This document shows positions 25,052 through 32,974 of a stretch of DNA of 64,000 nt, piece after piece. The notes beneath the pieces are model-generated. The model made no database searches. It was given only the letters and a program-made list of their open reading frames with translations, and had not been told where the DNA came from. The translations under genes and the position numbers were made by a program. The DNA is from Spirochaetia bacterium (GTDB lineage: Bacteria > Spirochaetota > Leptospiria > Turneriellales > JAOUOS01): assembly GCA_029880285.1 (NCBI GenBank), contig JAOUOS010000011.1, positions 17,718 to 81,717 on the forward strand, written 5' to 3'. Every line of letters starts with the position of its first letter. Position 1 is the stretch's first letter.

Positions 25052-27103
25052 ATGAATTTTATAAAAAAACCTATAAAAATAACAGCCTTTTTATTTTTAA
25101 TTTTTTTTCATGTTCCCATTTTTGGCTTGAATGTACAATTAAATGAACAAAATAATGTATACGATATAAGTGAAGATATTAGTTTTTATGAAGATAAAAG
25201 CGCTTCTTTACCATTTGAACAAATATATAATGATAAAATAAATAAATTTATACCTATGAACAAAAGTTATCCGACTTTTGGATTTACCGAATCAAATATC
25301 TGGGGAAAAGTTTCAATACAAAATAAAAATTCAACTGAAGAAAACTGGAACCTTGTTTTTAATTTTACCATGCTGGATGAAATTGATTTGTTTTATTTTA
25401 ATAACGCAGGCGTAGTTATAAAAAAAGAACAGGGGAACTCCCGTGATTTTGAAAAAAGAGACGTAAATCATAGAAAAAATATTTTTAAGTTAAATATTCC
25501 ATATAATACCACAAAAGAAATTTTCTTTAGAATAAGTTCAATAGATACCATAGAAATTCCCGTACTTTTAATGACTACAAAAGAAATTTTAATTAAAGAC
25601 AGGGTAGAAACAAGTCTTCATGGGATTTATTACGGTATAATTCTAGTTATGGTGATTTATAACCTGTATATTTATTTTTTAGTTAAAGAAAAAACTTATA
25701 TTCATTATATAATATTTACGTTTCTTTTTGCGATTTCATTTTTTGGTATGGATGGATTTCTTGCGCAGATATTTTTTCTTTCAAATGAAAATAATCTTCA
25801 GCTTATTAGAATGTTTACCGCAGGTATAAGTGGTTTTTTCAGCGCTTTATTTACTATTTCATTTTTAAATTTAAAAGAAAAAAAACCTCTGTTTTATAAA
25901 AGTACTGTTATTTATGCTACTGCCTGTTTGATAAATATCGTTGTATCTATTTTTAGTATAAAGACCGGTATAAAAATGATACTTCTTATTATGGTTATAG
26001 GTCCGCTTTTAGCGTTTGCATTGTCTATTGCCTTGTACAAAAAATATATGCCGGTAAGATATTATTTATGGAGCTGGTTTGTTTGGCTATTGGGAAGTTT
26101 TGTTTATGGGTTAAAAATTTTTAATATTTATATATACAATGTTACTGAGCACGTGGTGCAGATAGGTTCTGCCGTAGGCGCCACTGTTCTTTCTTTCGGT
26201 TTAGCTTATAGAATGAAGTTAATTCAAAAAGAAAATGAAGATATAGAAATAAACTCTATAAAATTAAAACAAAAAATGATAGAAAATAATTTTCAGCTTG
26301 AAATGAGCATGCTTAAAAATGAGTTAAATAGAAATCAAATAGATATAGCTTCAGAAATACAAAATAAAATGATAAGCGGAGTAAAACTTAAAGATATTGA
26401 TGCTTTTTACATACCTATGGAAGAAGTTGGCGGTGATTTTTACAATATAATTTCTCTTGAAAAAAATAAGAAAACAGGTATATTTTTCAGCGATGTATCT
26501 GGCCATGGTATTGTTTCATCTTTATACACGGCGATGGTAAAAAGCGTAATATCAAACGCGCTCTCTGTTTACAAAGAAAATGTAAAAAAATCATCACTGA
26601 TAAATCCTGCCCAGTTTTTAACTGAATTAAATTCATTTCTTTTGCCTTATTTAAATGGTAATTTAATAAGTGCGATGTACTGCATTTTCAATCATGAGAA
26701 AAGAGAACTTGTTTTTTCTTCGGCTTCGCATCCGCCGCCTATAATTTTAAGTCAAAATAAAAATCATGAATTAAAGCTGGAGTTTTTAGATATATCGCCG
26801 CAGGGACATACGCTGGGAGTTTCAAACGATTTTGTGAAAAAGAAAAAGTATTACACAAATAAAAAAATTATACTGCCTAAAGACAGGCGTCTTATTTTTT
26901 ACAGTGATGGACTTTTAGATTCTGTAAAATATAAATATGAAAATATGAATTTGGGAATAGAATCTTTCGCTAATACCCCATTGTATTCGTTATTGAAAAA
27001 TTCATTTTCGTTATCTTTAAAACAATTCTCAAAAAAATTTCAGACTATTGAAAAAAAACTAACCATTGAAGATGATATTTGTGTGTTGATTTTAGAAACC
27101 TAG
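25052..27103 (+). CDS. 7TMR-DISM sensor with intact SpoIIE-type Ser/Thr phosphatase
   Basis: This is a 683-residue paralogue of the divergent gene at 22880. It has a signal peptide, DISMED2 (about 30-180, FGFTESNIWGKVSIQ), seven membrane helices (LHGIYYGIILVMVIYNLYIY onward), a coiled coil, and a PP2C/SpoIIE domain. All metal motifs are present: EEVGGDFYN, FFSDVSGHGIVSSLYTAM, FYSDGLLDS and EDDICVLIL. It should dephosphorylate serine or threonine on a partner, such as an anti-anti-sigma factor, when a ligand binds outside. No STAS or anti-sigma gene is in the window. It is separated from its paralogue by 126 bp that must hold both promoters. Confidence 0.93.
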   Translation: MNFIKKPIKITAFLFLIFFHVPIFGLNVQLNEQNNVYDISEDISFYEDKSASLPFEQIYNDKINKFIPMNKSYPTFGFTESNIWGKVSIQNKNSTEENWNLVFNFTMLDEIDLFYFNNAGVVIKKEQGNSRDFEKRDVNHRKNIFKLNIPYNTTKEIFFRISSIDTIEIPVLLMTTKEILIKDRVETSLHGIYYGIILVMVIYNLYIYFLVKEKTYIHYIIFTFLFAISFFGMDGFLAQIFFLSNENNLQLIRMFTAGISGFFSALFTISFLNLKEKKPLFYKSTVIYATACLINIVVSIFSIKTGIKMILLIMVIGPLLAFALSIALYKKYMPVRYYLWSWFVWLLGSFVYGLKIFNIYIYNVTEHVVQIGSAVGATVLSFGLAYRMKLIQKENEDIEINSIKLKQKMIENNFQLEMSMLKNELNRNQIDIASEIQNKMISGVKLKDIDAFYIPMEEVGGDFYNIISLEKNKKTGIFFSDVSGHGIVSSLYTAMVKSVISNALSVYKENVKKSSLINPAQFLTELNSFLLPYLNGNLISAMYCIFNHEKRELVFSSASHPPPIILSQNKNHELKLEFLDISPQGHTLGVSNDFVKKKKYYTNKKIILPKDRRLIFYSDGLLDSVKYKYENMNLGIESFANTPLYSLLKNSFSLSLKQFSKKFQTIEKKLTIEDDICVLILET

Positions 27104-27272
27104 GAAAATGAAACACAGATGAAAAATAAAGATTATAAGGAAGCCAGGAAAGCAGGAAGAGAATAGAACGCAGATTTGAAGGATTGATTGTGGAGTAATT
27201 TTATCCAGGGCAATTATGTGCGCAGGCCACAGGTTGGCGCTCTGTCTGTGTCATTATCAAAAAAGAATACAT

Positions 27273-27299
27273 AAATCCTGAAAATCATGTAAATCCTGT
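27273..27299. repeat. 9-nt repeat, three units
   Basis: AAATCCTGA, AAATCATGT and AAATCCTGT stand head to tail in the 225-bp gap between the phosphatase gene and ftsK. The motif resembles common intergenic debris in several phyla; no gene is supported here. Confidence 0.6.
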
Positions 27300-27328
27300 C
27301 TAATTTATTATATTCTTTATCAGTAAAT

Positions 27329-30130
27329 TTAACTTTGTAGCAAAATATCTCTGGGTTTAGAACCAATCTGCGGACCAATATAGCCCTTCGCTTCAAGAGC
27401 TTCTATGATGCGGGCCGCTCTGTTATAGCCTATTCGTAGTCTTCTTTGAAGATAACTTGCAGAAGCTTTTTGGCTTTCAAGAATAATGTTCCATGCCTCG
27501 TCAAAAAGCTCCTCATCTTCACTGTCAAGAGTTCCGCTATTGGCTTTTGGGTCTTCAAGAGTTATGTATGAAGGCTTGCCCAGCGGAATAGTGTTTTTTA
27601 CGATTTCTTCAACTTCTTCGTCGTTTACAAGGGGAGCTTGAATTCGCATAAGCTGAGCGCATGATGGATGCTTAAACAATAAATCACCCGCGCCAACAAG
27701 CTGTTCGGCCCCGTTTGAGTCAAGAATAGTTCTAGAGTCGGTTTTTTGCGCCACCTGAAGCGCGATTCGGGCGGGACAGTTTGCTTTTATCAAAGCCGTA
27801 ATAACATCTACCGAAGGTCTTTGCGTGGCTAAAATTAAGTGAATACCCACGGCACGTGCTTTTTGAGATAATCTAATTACAGAAGATTCTATTTCTTTGC
27901 CCGCAGTAAGCATTAAATCGCCTAGCTCGTCAATTAATATAACAATGTAGGGCATAATAGGGCGGCAGTTAGTATGTGATGGATTTTCTTTTTTATGTTC
28001 TTTTATTCTTTCATTATAGGTTCGAATATCTCTAACGCGAAGATCGGCAAGGTCTTCATATCTTCTTTCCATTTCTTCTACCGCCCAGTTTAAGGCTTGT
28101 ATGGCTTTTTGCTGATCAATAATAACCGGATGCAAAAGATGCGGTATATCGTTATAATGAGAAAGTTCAACCAGTTTAGGATCTATTAAAAGAAACCTTA
28201 CTTCATTGGGGCTTTTATTTAGTATCAAGCTTGAAATAAATGAATTTACTGCAACTGATTTTCCCGATCCTGTGGCGCCTGCTATTAAAAGGTGAGGCAT
28301 TTTTGTAAGATCATGTACAACCGGGTTGCCGGCAATGTCTTTGCCCAGTGGAAGAGGCAGTGCCCCGTTAAAATCGTTATAAATGTTATCTGAAACTATA
28401 TCACCTAAATATACAGTTTTTCTTTTTTTATTGGGAATTTCAATACCTACGGTAGATCTGCCGGGAATAGGGGCCTCAATTCTAACTCTAATGGCTTCAA
28501 GAGCCATGGCAAGTTCGTCTGTTAAGCCTAAAATTTTACTTACTTTAATGCCGGGCGCCATTTTAACTTCATATCTTGTGATAATAGGACCAGCCTGTAT
28601 TCCTACCACGCGTCCTTCTATATTAAACTGCTCTAATGTGCTCTCAAGTTTCTTTATTACATATTGAGTCTCTTCGGTATTGTTAATTTCAACCGCTGTT
28701 TCTTGTTTTCTTAAAATATGAAAGGGTAAATTATATTGACTTCCTAAAGATAAAATCGGAGTTACCGACGCGGGTTCTTCATGAAGGGGATCAGATTTTT
28801 GGGTTTCTTTATTTTTTAATTCTTCTTCAGATTTATTTTTTTCTTCGCGGTACCTTTGATAAGAAAATTCCGGTTTGCACTTTTCTTCTTCTTCTTCTTC
28901 AGAAATACTTAAATCTTCAACTTGTTCTTTAGCAACAGAATGCGGATCTAGCTTTTCGTCATCTTTTGTTTCAGGTTCTTCTATTTTATTTAAGTTAAAA
29001 TATTCATCTATACTAATGTCTTTGTTTGCATCAGGTTTTGAATAAGAATTATTTTCATGTTCTATGCTTGGCTCATTAGAATTATCAGTTATAGTTTCAT
29101 TTTTAATAGAATCAGATTCTAATTCACATTCAGTTGTATCTTGTAAAGAAGCTTCTTTTAAGGGACCTTCACTTTGTATTGGATTAAAAGAGTCTTTAAT
29201 GTTTTCTGAAAATTCTATTGTACCGGGTTCGTCTGAAATTGTTTCGAAATTATCTTTTTCTTTGGGATAAATATCAAGCCTGCAGGGAATGCTGTTGATC
29301 TTTTCGAATTTAAATTCATTTGTTTTAGTTTCAGTGTTTTCTAGTTCTGGTTTATTTTCAGTTTCATTAATGAAAGGATTTTTAATTTGATAAATTTCAT
29401 TTGCGGGAATAATATTTTCAGTTTCTGAGTTTTCTTTTTTTAAAAACCAATCTGGTTTTTCATGATTCATAATTTCTTCTTTTTGAATCCATGAATTTTC
29501 GTTTAATTTATTTTCTTTTATATGAAAAAGTTCTTCTTTGTCTATAAATTTAATTTTTTGCATCCATAAAGGATTATTATCAAACTTGTCTTCTTTTTTA
29601 TCAATCCATTTAAGTTTTGGGTTATGTATTTTGTGATGGGATGAAAAGCTTTCAGAATTTGGTTCAGTTTCAGTTTTTTGAACTTTATTAAATAAATCTT
29701 TTTGATTTTCCAATGCCTCTTTTTTTTGGTACCATGAGTTTTTTAAGATATCAAGAGAATTAATTTGATTTTTAATGGCGCTGTTTGATTCTTTAATTCT
29801 TTTATCAATGTCATCCCAGGGTACTTTAAAATTTTCTTTATTTTCCTGTTTTGGTTCCGGTGAATACGTATCATTTCTTACAAATGTATTATGTTCAAGA
29901 TTTTGAAGACTTTCTCTAAATGATGTTTCAGGTATGTAATTTTCACTATTTTCAGCTGTATTGGTTTCCCACTGATGAATTTGATTCAGTTCATTTTCAT
30001 CTTCATTATAATTTTCAAAATTTTCATCATTTTGATTGTTAATATTATTTGTTTGGTGGTTTTCTATTGTTTTTTTTAACCAAGGGAGTTTTTCAGATTC
30101 TGATACTTCTTTTTTTAAAAGCCATTTCAT
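27329..30130 (-). CDS. ftsK: FtsK/SpoIIIE-type DNA translocase without membrane domain
   Basis: This is a 933-residue protein. Residues about 460-860 are the motor: an alpha/beta domain, Walker A GATGSGKS at 618-625, Walker B IVILIDELGDL, and ILATQRPSVDVITALIKANCPARIA. A winged-helix gamma domain (about 865-933, RIGYNRAARIIEALEAKGYIG) would read polar DNA motifs. The first 450 residues contain no membrane helix. They are acidic and Asn/Glu-rich, with a recurring Trp motif (W at 3, 17, 133, 175, 189, 214, 228 followed by K/E pairs). It starts 16 nt after uppP with a good AAGGA site. Role: chromosome segregation near the septum. Confidence 0.9.
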   Translation of the reverse strand: MKWLLKKEVSESEKLPWLKKTIENHQTNNINNQNDENFENYNEDENELNQIHQWETNTAENSENYIPETSFRESLQNLEHNTFVRNDTYSPEPKQENKENFKVPWDDIDKRIKESNSAIKNQINSLDILKNSWYQKKEALENQKDLFNKVQKTETEPNSESFSSHHKIHNPKLKWIDKKEDKFDNNPLWMQKIKFIDKEELFHIKENKLNENSWIQKEEIMNHEKPDWFLKKENSETENIIPANEIYQIKNPFINETENKPELENTETKTNEFKFEKINSIPCRLDIYPKEKDNFETISDEPGTIEFSENIKDSFNPIQSEGPLKEASLQDTTECELESDSIKNETITDNSNEPSIEHENNSYSKPDANKDISIDEYFNLNKIEEPETKDDEKLDPHSVAKEQVEDLSISEEEEEEKCKPEFSYQRYREEKNKSEEELKNKETQKSDPLHEEPASVTPILSLGSQYNLPFHILRKQETAVEINNTEETQYVIKKLESTLEQFNIEGRVVGIQAGPIITRYEVKMAPGIKVSKILGLTDELAMALEAIRVRIEAPIPGRSTVGIEIPNKKRKTVYLGDIVSDNIYNDFNGALPLPLGKDIAGNPVVHDLTKMPHLLIAGATGSGKSVAVNSFISSLILNKSPNEVRFLLIDPKLVELSHYNDIPHLLHPVIIDQQKAIQALNWAVEEMERRYEDLADLRVRDIRTYNERIKEHKKENPSHTNCRPIMPYIVILIDELGDLMLTAGKEIESSVIRLSQKARAVGIHLILATQRPSVDVITALIKANCPARIALQVAQKTDSRTILDSNGAEQLVGAGDLLFKHPSCAQLMRIQAPLVNDEEVEEIVKNTIPLGKPSYITLEDPKANSGTLDSEDEELFDEAWNIILESQKASASYLQRRLRIGYNRAARIIEALEAKGYIGPQIGSKPRDILLQS

Positions 30131-30145
30131 AATAATTCCTTATTT

Positions 30146-31030
30146 TTATGTTGTTAGTAACACTATAATGCCTAAAATTAACGTATAAATTCCAAAAGGA
30201 TAAAATATTAATTTTCTACCCAGCCATACAAGAAGCTTTAATGATAAAATACCGGCTAAAAAAGATGATATTATACCAATAGCCGCCCAATCGTATCTGA
30301 AATTTGTAATTTGTGTGTCTATAAAAGCTTCTTTGCCTTCTAAAAGGGCGGCTCCTGTTAAAACCGGTATAGATATTAAAAAACTAAACCGGACACTTTC
30401 TTCCCCTGAAAGTCCCGTAAAAAGACCAGCTGATATTGTACTACCTGATCTTGATATCCCCGGCAAAACTGCGAAACATTGAAAAATTCCCACAATAAAT
30501 GCGTTTTTATTTTGATATTCCGAAAGATTTTTTAGATGCTCATGGTGTTTCTTCTTCCTAATTACAAAAATATCTGAAATTATTAAAAACAAACCGTTTA
30601 TAATAAAAAATACAGAAACTAAGATTAAACTTTCAGAAGTAGCGCTAACAAAGTCTTTATAAAAAGGCACTGATAGTACGGGCAGTGTGGCTAAAAAAAT
30701 TAATATGAGAATTCGAATACCTTCGCCCTTATAATTTTTTTCTTTAAGGTTTTGAAAACTTTTTTTTATAAGTGATAATATATCTTTTCGCCAAAAATAT
30801 ATAACAGCGACAATCGTCCCTATATGTAAAATTACGTTAAAAGCAAGAAGAGAGAAGCTTGTTTGAATTTTATGCGAAAATTCATGAAAAAAGGGGATAT
30901 TTTCCATTAATGCCAGATGACCACTGCTTGATATAGGTAAAAACTCGGTAAGTCCCTGTAAAAATCCCAAAAAAATAATAAATAATATGACTTCCACAAT
31001 ATACTTTCGACAAAAAGGCATAATTTTCAA
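30146..31030 (-). CDS. uppP: Undecaprenyl-diphosphate phosphatase
   Basis: This is a 294-residue polytopic membrane enzyme of the BacA/UppP family that recycles the lipid carrier for peptidoglycan and other glycans; overproduction confers bacitracin resistance in other species. Both signature regions are present: GLTEFLPISSSGHL near residue 26 and PGISRSGSTISAGLFTGLSGEE near 192, which hold the catalytic Glu, Ser, Arg and His. An extra short N-terminal stretch (MKIMPFCRKYIVE) precedes the first helix; a later start is possible but no better codon is evident. It lies upstream of ftsK in the same direction, with 15 nt between. Confidence 0.95.
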   Translation of the reverse strand: MKIMPFCRKYIVEVILFIIFLGFLQGLTEFLPISSSGHLALMENIPFFHEFSHKIQTSFSLLAFNVILHIGTIVAVIYFWRKDILSLIKKSFQNLKEKNYKGEGIRILILIFLATLPVLSVPFYKDFVSATSESLILVSVFFIINGLFLIISDIFVIRKKKHHEHLKNLSEYQNKNAFIVGIFQCFAVLPGISRSGSTISAGLFTGLSGEESVRFSFLISIPVLTGAALLEGKEAFIDTQITNFRYDWAAIGIISSFLAGILSLKLLVWLGRKLIFYPFGIYTLILGIIVLLTT

Positions 31031-31172
31031 AGAAGTTTTTAAATATCTTATATATTTTGTTATAAATAAAAATATATGATTATAAATATTAAATAAATAT
31101 CTTTATGAAATATTTTTATAAGAGATTTATATTTTTTATAAATAAAAATATTCTACTATAAAAAGCCGATAA

Positions 31173-31178
31173 TATAAT
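31173..31178 (+). promoter_or_regulatory. -10 element just upstream of the cyclase-like gene
   Basis: TATAAT at 31173-31178 lies 9 nt before the ATG at 31188, so a transcript made from it would have a leader of only about three bases. No convincing -35 element is seen, and no ribosome-binding site precedes the ATG. Confidence 0.4.
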
Positions 31179-31187
31179 ATTGTCTAT

Positions 31188-32960
31188 ATGGAAAAAAATC
31201 CAATTAACTTTAAATTGAAAACATCAATTCTTGTTTCTTTTTTTGTTATTTTAACGGCTGCTTCAATTTATTATATTTCAATACATATTATAAAAAATGA
31301 GTTTAAAAATTTAACTAAACTGGCAGCATGGAAAACCTCACAGCATTTATCAGAAAAAATAAGAAATGAAATTCAAAATAAAATGCGGTTTTACAATAAT
31401 ATTGAAAATCGGCGGCAGTTTTCAAGCGCTTCAAACGCAGAAACATTTATAAAATCATCAATAATTAAAAATGATCAGGATATTATTTATTTTTCTGTTT
31501 ATAAAAACTTAGAAAAAAATAATCATAAACCCGAATTTGAATTTATAAATAACACAGGTATTATAGAAATTAATGAAAATAAGGTAAAAGAAATACAAGC
31601 AGAATTAACTGAATATTTAAAAGATGCCTTTGAAGGTAAATTAATTATTAAAAATGTATCAAATAAATTTAATAAGCCCGTTTTAATTTATATTATTCCC
31701 ATAAAAGATGAATATCAAGTGCAAAGCGTTATTTTGTCAATGACTAATGCCAGTGCCGTAGCTGCTTCTTTGCTTACTGAAAAAATTCCCGAAAAAACCA
31801 TTGTTCAAAAAGAAATTGTTTCATTCGCGGCAGATTTTTCAGGTGAAATTGTGGTTCATCCAGATTTAAATTTAGTTTTATCACCTCAAAGTATGAAAGA
31901 AAATAAAGCCGTACAATTGATGATAAAAGATATCAAAGATTCAAATCTAATAGAATATTCTGAAAATGAAAATAGTTACTGGGGGGCTTTTCAAAGAATT
32001 CCTGATCTAAACCTTGGCGTTGTTACAATAAGCCCTGTCGCTAAGTATTCTGAGTTTATTTCACGCGTTCGTATAAGAAGTATAATCGTTTTAGTAATAG
32101 TATTATTAATTTCTTTTTTATTTAGTTATTTATACACAAATAGAGTTTCAAAAAAATTTAATACGGTATTACAAAAAGTCAGCACAAATGAATCTGGCAT
32201 TAACACAAATATATCTTCAGAAAAAAACTTGAAAGGTGAAATTGAAGAAGAAGAAGTTGTTATTAATAAGGATGATTCTAAACAGCATTTAGAAGATAAA
32301 GAAAATATAAAAGAAGAAATTATTGAAGAGGCGAAAAAGAAAAAGACGACTGTCTTTTTATCGGCGATTCAAAATTTTTCTGAGTTATCTGAAAAATCAG
32401 AGCCAGAAGAGCTTGTACGTCTTCTAAATGATTTTAATAAAATAATAAATGAAATTATCTTAGAAAATAAAGGAATTGTGATTAAATTTATAGGCAGAAG
32501 CGCTCTTGCTTTGTGGGGAAAAGAAAAGCATTCGAAAAAAGCTATGACAAACAGTGTTAATGCCGCTTTAAGTATGAGAGAAAAATTGATTGAATATAAT
32601 AAAAGAAGAGAAAGTGAAAATAAGCCAGCCATTAAATTTGGATGCGGTATTAAAACTGGTGAGATAATTACAGGAACATTAAAAACATCCGACACGACTG
32701 AATTTGCGATAATGGGTGAGGCTGTAAAAGCTGCCGCGAGAATTGAAAAGTCAACCTCTGCGATGAATTTAGATATATTAATTTGTGAAGAAACTTATGA
32801 AGCAGTTCAAAATAATATTATTTGTGAAGAAGCCGCTATTGCAAAGTTTAAAGAAAGCGGCAAAGAATTTAAATTGTACGCGGTTTTAGGAGAAAAGAAT
32901 AATAAAAATACCGTGCATAATATTCAAGAACTAAAAGAAAAGCTGTATAATAGAATATAA
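31188..32960 (+). CDS. Class III nucleotidyl-cyclase-like protein lacking catalytic aspartates
   Basis: This is a 590-residue membrane protein: an N-terminal helix, a periplasmic sensor of Cache type (about 40-300), a second helix (about 300-320), an acidic linker, and a C-terminal class III cyclase fold (about 385-575). The fold is clear (VFLSAIQNFSEL, VIKFIGRSALALWG, GCGIKTGEIITG, MGEAVKAAARIEKS). However, the first metal aspartate (ADI) reads SAI, the second (GD) reads GR, and the transition-state Asn reads Lys. Cyclic nucleotide synthesis is therefore unlikely; a regulatory pseudo-cyclase is inferred. A FecR-like gene follows after 14 nt, an arrangement typical of spirochaetes. Confidence 0.85.
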   Translation: MEKNPINFKLKTSILVSFFVILTAASIYYISIHIIKNEFKNLTKLAAWKTSQHLSEKIRNEIQNKMRFYNNIENRRQFSSASNAETFIKSSIIKNDQDIIYFSVYKNLEKNNHKPEFEFINNTGIIEINENKVKEIQAELTEYLKDAFEGKLIIKNVSNKFNKPVLIYIIPIKDEYQVQSVILSMTNASAVAASLLTEKIPEKTIVQKEIVSFAADFSGEIVVHPDLNLVLSPQSMKENKAVQLMIKDIKDSNLIEYSENENSYWGAFQRIPDLNLGVVTISPVAKYSEFISRVRIRSIIVLVIVLLISFLFSYLYTNRVSKKFNTVLQKVSTNESGINTNISSEKNLKGEIEEEEVVINKDDSKQHLEDKENIKEEIIEEAKKKKTTVFLSAIQNFSELSEKSEPEELVRLLNDFNKIINEIILENKGIVIKFIGRSALALWGKEKHSKKAMTNSVNAALSMREKLIEYNKRRESENKPAIKFGCGIKTGEIITGTLKTSDTTEFAIMGEAVKAAARIEKSTSAMNLDILICEETYEAVQNNIICEEAAIAKFKESGKEFKLYAVLGEKNNKNTVHNIQELKEKLYNRI

Positions 32961-32974
32961 AGAATATAATTAAA

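Noticed and set aside
27214..27396. Small minus-strand frame at the end of ftsK
   Set aside because: It runs through the 9-nt repeats and into ftsK in another frame; no start signal.
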